The notes under the pieces were generated by a model, which was not told the DNA's origin, made no database searches, and saw nothing but the letters and a program-made list of their open reading frames with translations. A stretch of DNA of 64,000 nucleotides, from the NCBI RefSeq assembly GCF_036346875.1, contig NZ_CP107852.1:6076001-6140000 (forward strand), given 5' to 3'. This document shows positions 32,929 to 41,561 of the stretch, piece after piece. Source of the DNA: Nocardia sp. NBC_00508. Its GTDB lineage: Bacteria; Actinomycetota; Actinomycetes; Mycobacteriales; Mycobacteriaceae. The position numbers and the translations under genes were made by a program. Each line of letters opens with the position of its first letter. Within the stretch, counting starts at the first letter, position 1.

Positions 32929-33198
32929 TCAGCCCAGTAGCGCGGAAAGCCGTTTCGACGTCACCGTGCGGTCGCCGACCGGGACGATCTCGACGATCTC
33001 GTCCCGGTCGGGGCGCACACCGAGCCTGCCTCGGTGTCCGGCGTAGGGCGGCACGAAGAACCGGGTGAGTTCGGCATCGACCAGTTCGGCTGCGCGCCTT
33101 CGGGCGCCGGACACCGAGGTGGTCGCGCCCGGCTCGGCGTGGCCGTTCTCGCGACAGCCGGCCCGGATGCGGAGCAGGCGATCGACGGCGGCGTTCAC
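32929..33198 (-). pseudogene. decayed MmcQ/YjbR-like gene
   Basis: The frame from GTG 33198 encodes 89 residues. The C-terminal part, VDAELTRFFVPPYAGHRGRL then GVRPDRDEI, and the ending TVTSKRLSALLG match the end of MmcQ/YjbR proteins (FFVPPYVGHxGWxGV, APKRLxxLL), which are usually about 115-120 residues. The centre is missing. Just before AELVDA, the other frame reads APEGAQ, the expected preceding motif, so a 1-nt frameshift near 33090 is likely. GTG 33198 overlaps the stop of the SnoaL gene (GTGA), a relic of coupling. Confidence 0.6.
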
Positions 33199-33608
33199 GC
33201 GGCCCGGGACGCCCGCCGCAGGATTCCGGGGTGCTTGAACAAGCCTGGGGCCAGGCGTACCGCGAGGTAGGTGAGCGTGAGCCACGGCCGCAGGTGGGGT
33301 TGCAACGTGCGGATGCGGCCCTCGTCGTCGAGGCCGAGCACCAGCGCCTCGGTCAACCGGAACGGTCCGATCGCGGCGTCGGCCAGCAGGACCCGGCGTG
33401 CGCCGTCGCCGATCTGCTCGGTCCAGCGCAACCCGGTGAGACTGCCGTAGGCTGCCGAGAGCAGCACCCGCAGGTCGTCTCTCCCGCGGAACACCAACCG
33501 GCCCGACAGTGGCGAGACCAGCTCGGCATCGGGCGCCAATGCGTGCATCAGCGCGTCGATGTCGCCGGTCTCGGTTGCCGTGCGGAACCTGGCAATCGCG
33601 TCGGACAT
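33195..33608 (-). CDS. SnoaL-like (NTF2-fold) protein
   Basis: A 137-residue protein of the NTF2/SnoaL superfamily: ARFRTATETGDIDALMHALA, then FRGRDDLRVLLSAAYGSL and a C-terminal sheet ending RPWLTLTYLAVRLAPGLFKH. Such proteins bind or isomerise small hydrophobic molecules; the ligand is not predictable. ATG 33608 has GAAGGGG upstream. It is divergent from an HxlR regulator that shares a 78-bp intergenic region with inverted repeats, so regulation by HxlR is likely. Confidence 0.8.
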   Translation of the reverse strand: MSDAIARFRTATETGDIDALMHALAPDAELVSPLSGRLVFRGRDDLRVLLSAAYGSLTGLRWTEQIGDGARRVLLADAAIGPFRLTEALVLGLDDEGRIRTLQPHLRPWLTLTYLAVRLAPGLFKHPGILRRASRAA

Positions 33609-33648
33609 GTGCGTCACCCCTTCGTTGTCGACTGGTCCGAACCTAGTC

Positions 33649-33680
33649 CAAGTGACTTGCAAAAAGCAACGGACTATCCT
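33649..33680 (+). promoter_or_regulatory. HxlR operator and leaderless promoter
   Basis: CAAGT-G-ACTTG (33649-33659) and TTGC-AAAAA-GCAA (33657-33669) are overlapping inverted repeats. TATCCT at 33675-33680 is a -10 box 6 nt before GTG 33687, and GTGACT (33652-33657) lies 17 bp upstream as a -35. HxlR-type sites often have this TTGC-A-rich-GCAA form (family knowledge). Confidence 0.65.
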
Positions 33681-33686
33681 GATCGA

Positions 33687-34196
33687 GTGCCCAAGGCTGC
33701 TTTCTCCGACATCGTCTGTTCCATCGCGCGCACGGTCGACGCGATCGGCGAGCGCTGGACGCCGCTGATCCTGCGTGACCTGTTCGTCGGGCTGACCCGC
33801 TTCGAGGACATCCGCCGCGATCTCGGCATCGCCTCCAACGTGCTCGCCGCCCGCCTGGATGCCCTCCAGGAGCACGGGATCGTGGAAAGGCGTGCGTACC
33901 AATCGAATCCGGTCCGTTACGAGTACCTGCTCACCGAACGTGGACGCGATCTGTATCCGGTGCTCACAATGCTGATCACCTGGGGTGACAAATGGCTCGC
34001 GGGGGCCGGAGGACCGCCTGCCGTCGTGGTCCATCGTGACTGCGGCCGGCCGACCCGTGGTGTGGTGGTGTGCCAGGAGTGCGGAAAGCCGCTGACCGCC
34101 GACAATGTGCGGTGGCTGCCCGGTCCCGGCGGGCAGCAGGGACCCGGGACCATGCTCATCGGCGATCGGCTCGAAGGCGAGGGCGCCTCCTCCTGA
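33687..34196 (+). CDS. HxlR-family transcriptional regulator
   Basis: A 169-residue winged-helix protein: CSIARTVDAIGERWTPLILR, LTRFEDIRRDLGIASNVLAA and the wing VERRAYQSNPVRYEYLLTER are the HxlR signature. A C-terminal extension of about 60 residues contains CGRPTRGVVVCQECGKPL, whose two cysteine pairs could hold zinc. GTG 33687 lies 6 nt after a TATCCT box, so it is probably leaderless. It is divergent from the SnoaL gene. Confidence 0.88.
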   Translation: MPKAAFSDIVCSIARTVDAIGERWTPLILRDLFVGLTRFEDIRRDLGIASNVLAARLDALQEHGIVERRAYQSNPVRYEYLLTERGRDLYPVLTMLITWGDKWLAGAGGPPAVVVHRDCGRPTRGVVVCQECGKPLTADNVRWLPGPGGQQGPGTMLIGDRLEGEGASS

Positions 34197-34302
34197 ACGA
34201 CACCCGCGAGCGGAATGCGTTGCCGCGCTGCCCGCGGACATCTGGCGGACGAATCGCGGGTGGTCCGCGATCGGTGCGGGTGGTCGGGCAGGATGGGTCG
34301 GC

Positions 34303-34929
34303 GTGGAGCAATCCGTTGTTTCGGTGGATGTGGTAGCGGTGCGGTTCTGTGACGAGGACGGCGGCGTGCGGATCGGGATCGCGCCTCGTGCGAGGGAGCC
34401 GTACGCGGGGGAGTTGGCGTTGCCCGGTGTGCTGCTCGGACGTGGGGAACGGCTGGCGGACGCGGCGCGGCGGGCGGTGCACGCGAAGCTGGGTGTCCCA
34501 GAGGCCGCCATCGACGCGGTCGGGCAGTTGGTCACCTTCGACGAGCCGAACCGCGACCCGCGTGGGCCGACACTATCGATCGCGATGTGGGCGGTGGTGG
34601 GTCTCCATGAGGGACCGGCGCGGTGGGCAGGGTTCGACGAGGTGCCCGAATTGGCGTTCGACCACAATCGCATCGTCGAGGTGGCTCGCCGTCTGCTGAC
34701 GGGCTTGCTGTGGAAGGACCTGCCGTTCACCCGGGCCCTGCTCGGCGAGGAATTCCCCGCGACGAGGGCGGTGGAGGCCGCCACCGCGCTGTCCGGCGCG
34801 CGGCCCGACCCGGCCAACCTGAACCGCACCCTGGCGGCGATCCCGGGCCTGGCCCGCACCACTGAACGGCGTCGCGTCAAAGCGACCGGCCGACCGGCCG
34901 CCGTCTGGGCATTCGGCGCGGAGGAGTGA
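34303..34929 (+). CDS. NrtR-like NUDIX regulator with degenerate Nudix box
   Basis: A 208-residue protein. The N-terminal Nudix fold (about 1-130) has a box reading GVLLGRGERLADAARRAVHA then KLGV: the catalytic REXXEE is lost. The C-terminal about 75 residues (WKDLPFTRALLGEEFPATRA to TGRPAAVWAF) resemble the winged helix of NrtR, the ADP-ribose-sensing repressor of NAD synthesis genes. Loss of the catalytic glutamates fits a sensor rather than a hydrolase (inference). GTG 34303 is the likeliest start; GTG 34324 is possible. No NAD gene is adjacent. Confidence 0.75.
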   Translation: MEQSVVSVDVVAVRFCDEDGGVRIGIAPRAREPYAGELALPGVLLGRGERLADAARRAVHAKLGVPEAAIDAVGQLVTFDEPNRDPRGPTLSIAMWAVVGLHEGPARWAGFDEVPELAFDHNRIVEVARRLLTGLLWKDLPFTRALLGEEFPATRAVEAATALSGARPDPANLNRTLAAIPGLARTTERRRVKATGRPAAVWAFGAEE

Positions 34930-34970
34930 CGGCGGGCCGCCACCGCCGCCCGTCGCGTTGGTGCGATGTG

Positions 34971-35055
34971 CTGCCACGCCTTCGGCCGGGGCGTCTGAAG
35001 CTGACCGGCGCGCGGCCGCGGTTCGGGGCCCTCGTCGGCCGATCCGGCGTGGCAG
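34971..35055. terminator. long-range inverted repeat between convergent genes
   Basis: CTGCCACGCC (34971-34980) and GGCGTGGCAG (35046-35055) are perfect complements, with further partial pairing of TTCGGCC and GGCCGA inside. It lies between the converging NrtR-like and YnfA genes, so a bidirectional terminator is plausible. Confidence 0.4.
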
Positions 35056-35064
35056 GCGATTCGG

Positions 35065-35397
35065 TCAGTGGCGTGGGGCGTACATGATGACGGCGACGCC
35101 GGCGAGGCAGATGGCCGCGCCGAGGTAGTCCCAGCGGTCCGGGTCGAACTTGTCCACGAGTACGCCCCAGGCCAGCGAGCCCGCTACGAACACACCCCCG
35201 TAGGCGGCGAGGACGCGTCCGAAGTTCGGGTCCGGTTGGAAGGTGGCCACGAAACCGTAGGCGCCGAGGGCGAGCACACCCGCGGCGATCCAGACGATGC
35301 CGCGCTGCTCGCGCCAGCCCTGCCACACCAACCAGGCGCCACCGATCTCGGCCAGCGCGGCGAGCGCGAACAAGAGCAGCGAACGGGTGACTGTCAT
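35065..35397 (-). CDS. YnfA-family membrane protein
   Basis: A 110-residue four-helix protein of the YnfA family (UPF0060), related to small multidrug-resistance transporters: LFALAALAEIGGAWLVWQGW, then AYGGVFVAGSLAWGVLVDKF and a final helix YLGAAICLAGVAVIMYAPRH. Substrate unknown. ATG 35397 has TACCGT 7 nt upstream within the palindrome GGTAC-G-GTACC (35402-35412), so it is probably leaderless and may be regulated. The spacer 35398-35688 shows nothing else I recognise. Confidence 0.88.
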   Translation of the reverse strand: MTVTRSLLLFALAALAEIGGAWLVWQGWREQRGIVWIAAGVLALGAYGFVATFQPDPNFGRVLAAYGGVFVAGSLAWGVLVDKFDPDRWDYLGAAICLAGVAVIMYAPRH

Positions 35398-35401
35398 GGC
35401 G

Positions 35402-35412
35402 GGTACGGTACC
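35402..35412 (-). promoter_or_regulatory. YnfA promoter with GGTAC-G-GTACC palindrome
   Basis: The 11-bp palindrome contains the minus-strand -10 candidate TACCGT (35410-35405), which ends 7 nt before ATG 35397. Confidence 0.4.
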
Positions 35413-35688
35413 TACCACCGGGCGCTGGCTGGGGCGAGCCGGGGACGGCCCGGTAGACGGCGTGAGTCCGGCCGAGCACCCGTTCCTTCGACGTGTCACG
35501 AGCCGGTCGCCGGAATCCGGCGTTCACTCCGACGACATCCGCGATGAGCTCGGCATACAGCTTCCCGCGATGGCTCGTTAAGGGGCTGTTCAGGGAGGCG
35601 ACGGGTGGTTGCGTCGCCGATGAAACGTCCATGAACACTGCCGCGGCGGGCTATCCCGCGCCGCGCTCGGACCCGCATGGTTCGCGGT

Positions 35689-36666
35689 ATGAGCCGAACG
35701 CAGCTGCTGGCGAAAGCCGTTGCCGTCCTGGCGGCTACGGTCCTTCCGGCGTCTGTCGTCGCCGGGGTCGCCCGGGCGGACCCGCCGGTGGCCAAGGCCG
35801 TCGTGATCGGCATCGACGGGCTGATGTACCGCAAGATCGAGCAGGCGCAGGCACCGAATCTGCTGCGGCTCGCCGGCGCGGGCCTGCTGAGCCGCTCCTC
35901 GATCGTTCCGCATATCACGATCTCGGGTCCGTCGTGGGCGACCGTGCTGACCGGGGTCTGGGACCGCAAGCACGGCATCACGAACAACCAGTTCACCGCC
36001 GCGCCGTTCGCGCGGTATCCGACGGTCTTCACCCAGCTCGAACGCGCCCGCCCGGGGCTGAAGACCCAGTCGATCGCGACCTGGGATCAGATCGCCACCA
36101 TGGCGGGCAGCGGCAGCCCGCGCGCCGACGTGGTCGTCTCCACCGCGCCCGCACCGCACGACCCGGACGAGTCCCGCACCGACGCCGCCACCGCCGCCGC
36201 CGTGGTCACCGCTATCGGCAAGTTCGCACCCGACCTGATCTTCACGCACCTGGACCAGGTGGACCGCGCCGGTCACGAGTCCGGCGGCGCGTCGCGCGCC
36301 TATCTCGACGCCGTGACGCGGGTAGATATCCTGGTCGGCCGCATCGTCGCCGCCGTCGATGCCCGCGCCGCCGCCCACCCGGCCGAGCGGTGGACCATCA
36401 TCGTCACGGCCGATCACGGTCACCTGCCGAAAGGCGGGCACGGCGGCCAATCCCCGGATGAGACAACCAATTTCGTCATCGCCCGCGGCCTCGATTTCCG
36501 CTCCGGCACCACCAGCACCCGAGCTACGCTGGTCGACATCACCCCGACAGTGCTCGACATCTTCGACGTCGCCGCGTCCCCCGATCTCGACGGCCGCTCC
36601 CTCCGCCCCGGCTCCGCGCCGATCCGGCCACCGTCCACCGAACCGGAGCCCGCCGCGGTTCGCTGA
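35689..36666 (+). CDS. secreted alkaline phosphatase/phosphodiesterase-superfamily protein
   Basis: A 325-residue exported enzyme with a Sec signal peptide (MSRTQLLAKAVAVLAATVLP to VARA, cut before DPP). The alkaline-phosphatase fold is shown by VIGIDGLMYRKIEQAQAPNL, the nucleophile region TISGPSWATVLTGVWDRKHG, FTHLDQVDRAGHESG and TADHGHLPKGGHGG, which together hold the two-metal site of type I phosphodiesterase/nucleotide pyrophosphatases. A Pro-rich tail ends the protein. ATG 35689 is preferred to the in-frame ATG 35677 because it gives a regular signal peptide. Substrate unknown. Confidence 0.87.
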   Translation: MSRTQLLAKAVAVLAATVLPASVVAGVARADPPVAKAVVIGIDGLMYRKIEQAQAPNLLRLAGAGLLSRSSIVPHITISGPSWATVLTGVWDRKHGITNNQFTAAPFARYPTVFTQLERARPGLKTQSIATWDQIATMAGSGSPRADVVVSTAPAPHDPDESRTDAATAAAVVTAIGKFAPDLIFTHLDQVDRAGHESGGASRAYLDAVTRVDILVGRIVAAVDARAAAHPAERWTIIVTADHGHLPKGGHGGQSPDETTNFVIARGLDFRSGTTSTRATLVDITPTVLDIFDVAASPDLDGRSLRPGSAPIRPPSTEPEPAAVR

Positions 36667-37184
36667 GCGATCACCGGCCGCACTGCCTCGACATGTCCGG
36701 TGACGTTGCCGCGCGCCGGCGGGTGGGTGCGCCCCGCCCCGGGCATTCGGAGGCATGCGGTCAGGACCTTCGGCGGACGGCTCGTACTCGGTAGGTGCGC
36801 GGTTACCTGACCTGGCCGGCGACAAATCCCGGCACGAACTGCGGGGCCAGCGACTCTCGACACCACGAACGTGACCCGGCGGCTGCTCGAAGACGCGGCG
36901 TCACTGCGGAGAAAAGTCCCGTTCGAGCTGGTGGAGCGGCCGTTGAACAGCCGCTTTTCCGGTACACACGCCGGTTGGCCGGCCCGGGCGTGTCCGTTGG
37001 GTGACGGTTACGCGAGCCGCCTGACCTGCTCCGGGACCGTGTCCGTCGCTGGTTCCGGCGACCGCGGCGCGCATCCCTGGTCAGCTGAGCGGGACGTGCC
37101 CGCTTCGGCCGGACTAAAGTGGTGATCCGGGAGGTTGCACCGGTCGGATAGGGTGTTCCGATCGAGTCGCGGAGAGGTGGTGGC
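36667..37184. other. intergenic region upstream of relA
   Basis: This 518-base stretch has no convincing gene. TAAAGT at 37115-37120 is a plausible -10 element for relA, about 65 nt before its ATG, and GAGAGGTGG is the ribosome-binding site. TAGGGT at 37149 is a second weaker candidate. I see no repeat or RNA gene. Confidence 0.5.
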
Positions 37185-39596
37185 ATGGCTCAGCATCTGG
37201 GCGAGGCGAAGGTCGAGCAATCGACGTCGGGCCCGCAGTCGAACGGTGCCGCGGCCGCCTCCGACGCCACGCAGGCCGCGCAGCAGCCGACCGCGGCGAA
37301 CACCTCGCCCGCCCGTCAGCCCGGTACCTCCGCCGCCGTCCCGACCTCGGCTTCGCGCCGGGTGCGTGCGCGTCTGGCCCGCCGCATGACCGGTCAGCGC
37401 GGCATAGCGGCGGTCAAGCCGGTGCTGGAACCGCTGGCCACCGTGCACCGCGAGCTCTACCCGAAGGCGAACCTCACGCTGCTGCAGCGCGCGTTCGACG
37501 TGGCCGACGACCGGCACAAGCATCAGTTCCGCAAATCCGGCGACCCGTACATCACCCATCCGCTCGCCGTGGCCAACATTCTGGCCGAGCTCGGCATGGA
37601 CACCACCACGCTGGTGGCCGCGCTGCTGCACGACACCGTGGAGGACACCGGTTACAGCCTGGAGCAGCTCACCCAGGATTTCGGCTCCGAGGTGGCACAC
37701 CTGGTCGACGGCGTCACCAAACTGGACAAGGTCAACTTAGGGGCGGCCGCCGAGGCGGAGACCATCCGGAAGATGATCATCGCGATGGCCCGCGACCCGC
37801 GCGTGCTGGTGATCAAGGTGGCCGACCGGCTGCACAACATGCGCACCATGCGTTTCCTGCCGCCGGAGAAGCAGGCCAAGAAGGCCAAGGAGACTCTGGA
37901 AGTCATTGCGCCGCTTGCCCATCGCCTCGGCATGGCGACGGTCAAGTGGGAGCTGGAGGACCTCGCCTTCGCGATCCTGCATCCGAAGAAGTACGACGAG
38001 ATCGTCCGTCTGGTCGCCGACCGCGCGCCGTCGCGCGACACCTACCTGGCGAAGGTGCGGGCCGAGATCGTCAACACGCTGGCCGCCTCCCGGATCAACG
38101 CGATCGTCGAGGGCCGTCCGAAGCACTACTGGTCGATCTACCAGAAGATGATCGTCAAGGGTAAGGACTTCGACGACATCCACGACCTGGTCGGTATCCG
38201 CATCCTCTGCGACGAGGTGCGTGATTGCTACGCGGCCGTCGGCGTCGTGCACTCGCTGTGGCAGCCGATGGCGGGCCGGTTCAAGGACTACATCGCCCAG
38301 CCCCGCTACGGCGTCTACCAGTCGCTGCACACCACCGTGGTCGGGCCGGACGGCAAACCGCTGGAGGTGCAGATTCGCACCCAGGACATGCACCGCACCG
38401 CGGAGTTCGGCATCGCCGCGCACTGGCGCTACAAGGAGACCCGCGGCAAACACTCCAACGACACCGCCGAGGTCGACGACATGGCGTGGATGCGCCAGCT
38501 GCTGGACTGGCAGCGTGAGGCCGCCGACCCGGCCGAGTTCCTGGAGTCGCTGCGCTTCGACCTGAAGTCGCCGGAGATCTTCGTCTTCACGCCGAAGGGT
38601 GACGTCATCACCCTGCCGCAGAAGTCGACACCGGTCGACTTCGCCTACGCCGTGCACACCGAGGTCGGGCACCGCTGCATCGGTGCCCGGGTGAACGGGC
38701 GCCTGGTCGCGCTGGAACGCCAGCTGGAGAACGGCGAGGTCGTCGAGGTGTTCACCTCCAAGGCGCAGAACGCGGGACCCAGTCGCGACTGGCAGAACTT
38801 CGTGGTGTCGCCACGGGCCAAGGCGAAGATTCGCCAGTGGTTCGCCAAGGAGCGGCGCGAAGAGGCCCTGGAAAGCGGCAAGGAGCAGATCTCCAAGGAG
38901 GTCCGCCGCGTCGGGCTGCCGCTGCAGCGGTTGATGAGCGTGGACGCGATGACCGCGGTCGCCCATGAGCTGCACTACTCCGACATCTCCACGCTCTACA
39001 CCGCGGTCGGCGAGCACCAGGTCTCCGCGCACCACGTGGTGCAGCGGCTGATGGCTCAGCTCGGCGGCATCGGCGACGTGGAGAACGAGCTGGCCGAGCG
39101 CTCCACGCCGTCCACGACGCCGAGCAGGCAGCGCGTCACCGGCGACGCGGGCGTGCTGATTCCCGGCGCGGCCGGCACGGTCGCCAAGCTGGCCAAATGC
39201 TGCACCCCGGTGCCCGGTGACGAGATCATGGGCTTCGTGACCCGTGGCGGTGCGGTCAGCGTGCACCGCACCGACTGCACCAACGCCGGTTCGCTGCGTG
39301 ATCAGGCCGAACGGATCATCGAGGTGTCCTGGGCGCCGTCGCCGTCCTCGGTGTTCCTGGTCGCGATCCAGATCGAGGCGCTGGATCGCACCCGCCTGCT
39401 GTCCGACGTGACGAAGGTACTGGCCGACGAGAAGGTGAACATCCTGTCCGCGTCGGTGGCCACGCACGGCGACCGGGTGGCGATCAGCAAGTTCACCTTC
39501 GAGATGGGCGACCCGAAACACCTGGGGCACTTGCTGAATGTGGTGCGCAATGTCGAGGGTGTCTACGACGTCTACCGGGTGACGTCCGCGGCCTGA
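37185..39596 (+). CDS. relA: bifunctional (p)ppGpp synthetase/hydrolase
   Basis: An 803-residue Rel protein controlling the stringent response. Order: low-complexity N-terminal extension (1-60), HD hydrolase domain with LLHDTVEDTG near 148, synthetase domain with RYGVYQSLHTTVVG near 375, TGS domain (VFTPKGDVITLPQKSTPVDF), a zinc-finger-like CCTPVPGDEI segment and a C-terminal ACT domain. The HDxxED motif and synthetase motif are intact, so both activities are expected. In M. tuberculosis the next gene is ppiB; here an 18-kb block is interposed. Confidence 0.96.
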   Translation: MAQHLGEAKVEQSTSGPQSNGAAAASDATQAAQQPTAANTSPARQPGTSAAVPTSASRRVRARLARRMTGQRGIAAVKPVLEPLATVHRELYPKANLTLLQRAFDVADDRHKHQFRKSGDPYITHPLAVANILAELGMDTTTLVAALLHDTVEDTGYSLEQLTQDFGSEVAHLVDGVTKLDKVNLGAAAEAETIRKMIIAMARDPRVLVIKVADRLHNMRTMRFLPPEKQAKKAKETLEVIAPLAHRLGMATVKWELEDLAFAILHPKKYDEIVRLVADRAPSRDTYLAKVRAEIVNTLAASRINAIVEGRPKHYWSIYQKMIVKGKDFDDIHDLVGIRILCDEVRDCYAAVGVVHSLWQPMAGRFKDYIAQPRYGVYQSLHTTVVGPDGKPLEVQIRTQDMHRTAEFGIAAHWRYKETRGKHSNDTAEVDDMAWMRQLLDWQREAADPAEFLESLRFDLKSPEIFVFTPKGDVITLPQKSTPVDFAYAVHTEVGHRCIGARVNGRLVALERQLENGEVVEVFTSKAQNAGPSRDWQNFVVSPRAKAKIRQWFAKERREEALESGKEQISKEVRRVGLPLQRLMSVDAMTAVAHELHYSDISTLYTAVGEHQVSAHHVVQRLMAQLGGIGDVENELAERSTPSTTPSRQRVTGDAGVLIPGAAGTVAKLAKCCTPVPGDEIMGFVTRGGAVSVHRTDCTNAGSLRDQAERIIEVSWAPSPSSVFLVAIQIEALDRTRLLSDVTKVLADEKVNILSASVATHGDRVAISKFTFEMGDPKHLGHLLNVVRNVEGVYDVYRVTSAA

Positions 39597-39617
39597 CCGG
39601 TCCGCGTGCCCTTCCGA

Positions 39618-39633
39618 TAGTTGCTGTCAACTA
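39618..39633. promoter_or_regulatory. TAGTTG-CTGT-CAACTA inverted repeat in AT-rich spacer
   Basis: The 279-base spacer between relA and the cutinase-like gene is clearly richer in A+T than its surroundings. It contains this perfect 6-bp-arm repeat and later TTACGGTCTATTG. Promoter and operator for the esterase/T4SS block are inferred only from position. Confidence 0.4.
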
Positions 39634-39875
39634 GCTATTGTCCCAAGCGGTTTCGGCACGGCGGTGCTCGCGTTTCCCTCGGGGTTGCCCTCCACTGCGA
39701 GCTTTCGGAAACTTGCCGGGTTGTTTCCCGGGACGCGCCACTGCGTGTCGCGTGCCGATCGGCGTTTCGCGGAAGATTTCCGCCGATGCGGCAGTAATAG
39801 CCGGAATCTGTTACGGTCTATTGCGTTTCATGGCGCTGAGGGTAGTTGCGGCAAACGACTTGATTGCGGATCGCT

Positions 39876-41504
39876 ATGACTGGACACACGGCACGACTCT
39901 CGGGAATGCTGGTCGCATTCGCCGTGGCTGTGGCGACCGCCGGAGCCGCCGCGGCGCAGCCGCCGAATCCCGCTGGCCCCTCGACAAATCTCCCCATCGC
40001 TACGTGTCCTGCCTTGTACGCCTTGGGGATTCAGGGCACCGGTGAGTCCTCGCCGGACGCGGCGCCCACCACCGACACCGGCATGCTCTCGACGGTCTTT
40101 CGTCCGATGATGGCCAAGGCCCCCGACACCGGCTTGGTCGACCGCGCCTACGTGCCATACGAATCCGGCTTCGGCGGTGCGACAGCCGGTGGCGCGGTGC
40201 CGTACTCGGAATCGGTGGCAGGCGGTCTCGACCGTTTGCGGAGCATGGCCGCGACCGTCGCCGACACCTGCCCGAACACCCGGTTCGCGGTGGTCGGCTA
40301 CTCGCAGGGCGCGCACGTCGCGTCGGTCTTCGCCCAGGAGGTCGGCCGGGGCGAGGGCGTGTTGCCGGCCGAGAAGGTCGCTGCGGTGGCGTTGTTCGGC
40401 GACCCGACCCGCAACCCCGGCGCACCGCTGTTCCCCGGCGCACCTGGCAAGGCGGCGCCGGATGCCGCGCCGGGAACCTCGGCCGATCGGCTCGCATCTC
40501 TCGCGGCGCTTCCGCAGGCGCCGGCCAGCGGCGGCGGCATCGGACCGGAACGGGACCAAGCCGCCAACTTCGGCGCACTCACCGGTCGCGTGGCGAGTTT
40601 CTGCGCGGCAGGCGATCTCGCCTGCGACGCCCCGGGCGGTGCGCCCATCCTGAAGGCGGTCGCCAACCTGGTCGGCCAATCCACGTTGAGCGGCGGCGAT
40701 CCGATCGCTTCACTGGTGTCGATCGCGCAGGCGCTGGCGTTCACCTCGATCAAGACCGCGACCGATGTGGTCAGCAAGGACGTGCAGGGCAATTCGCTCG
40801 CGACCCTGTCGATCTCGCCGAAGAAGTCGATCTCCCAGCGCCTCGCCGATGCCTCGGATCCGCGCGCTCCTCTGGATCTGCCCGGCGCGCTGCAGGCAAT
40901 GCTGAAGATCGGCATGATCGGGCTGAACGCTGTGGTCACGGTGGTCAGGACGATCATCAATCCGGCGGCCATCTCCGAACTGGCCACCGCGGGCCTGTCC
41001 AATCCGCCCGCCGCGCTGCTGTCGCTCGGTGCGAAGCTGCTCGGCGCCATCCCGCAACTGGTTCCGCCGACGACCGGTGTCCGGTTGGTCACGCAGGCGT
41101 TCGACGCGGTGGTGCAGAACGTCACCGACAACAGCGAGCTGCTGAACACGACCACGTGGGTGCGCTACTGGGACACCATCCAGCGGCACACCGCCTACAA
41201 CAGTGCGACCGTCTCGGCGAACGGTACCGCACCGACCCACTTCGTCGCCGACTGGTTCGCGGCCGTCGCCCGCGACGTCGCCGACGCTTTCGGCGGGAAT
41301 GCCACGCCGCGGGCGGCGCTGGAGAAGCAGCCGCCCGGATTCTTCGGCGACAGCTCCGGCGCGTCGCCCACGCCGAGTTCGTCCGGTACGGGACAATTTC
41401 CGTTCGGGACAGGAGCCGATGGCGCCTCATCCGGCGGCGTGACATCGATTCCGCCCACCGACCGACCCGGCACGCCCAACACCTACCCGTTCTCCACGAA
41501 CTGA
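39876..41504 (+). CDS. secreted cutinase-family esterase with interrupted catalytic domain
   Basis: A 542-residue exported alpha/beta hydrolase. After the signal peptide (cleaved near AAAAQPP) comes a cutinase-like core: Cys in IATCPALYALG, Cys in ADTCPNTRF, and the nucleophile elbow GYSQGA with Ser143. The Asp loop is SFCAAGDLACD (Asp247). The cutinase-type His is best matched by QRHTAY (His438), so about 190 residues lie between Asp and His where cutinases have only a short loop. A Ser/Pro/Gly tail follows. It precedes the T4SS-like operon by 57 nt and may belong to it. It probably acts on cell-envelope esters. Confidence 0.78.
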   Translation: MTGHTARLSGMLVAFAVAVATAGAAAAQPPNPAGPSTNLPIATCPALYALGIQGTGESSPDAAPTTDTGMLSTVFRPMMAKAPDTGLVDRAYVPYESGFGGATAGGAVPYSESVAGGLDRLRSMAATVADTCPNTRFAVVGYSQGAHVASVFAQEVGRGEGVLPAEKVAAVALFGDPTRNPGAPLFPGAPGKAAPDAAPGTSADRLASLAALPQAPASGGGIGPERDQAANFGALTGRVASFCAAGDLACDAPGGAPILKAVANLVGQSTLSGGDPIASLVSIAQALAFTSIKTATDVVSKDVQGNSLATLSISPKKSISQRLADASDPRAPLDLPGALQAMLKIGMIGLNAVVTVVRTIINPAAISELATAGLSNPPAALLSLGAKLLGAIPQLVPPTTGVRLVTQAFDAVVQNVTDNSELLNTTTWVRYWDTIQRHTAYNSATVSANGTAPTHFVADWFAAVARDVADAFGGNATPRAALEKQPPGFFGDSSGASPTPSSSGTGQFPFGTGADGASSGGVTSIPPTDRPGTPNTYPFSTN

Positions 41505-41561
41505 TCGCCGAGAGGGTCCGACGATGCGATACTGCGCGCCCTGCTCTGCGGGAATGGGGGA

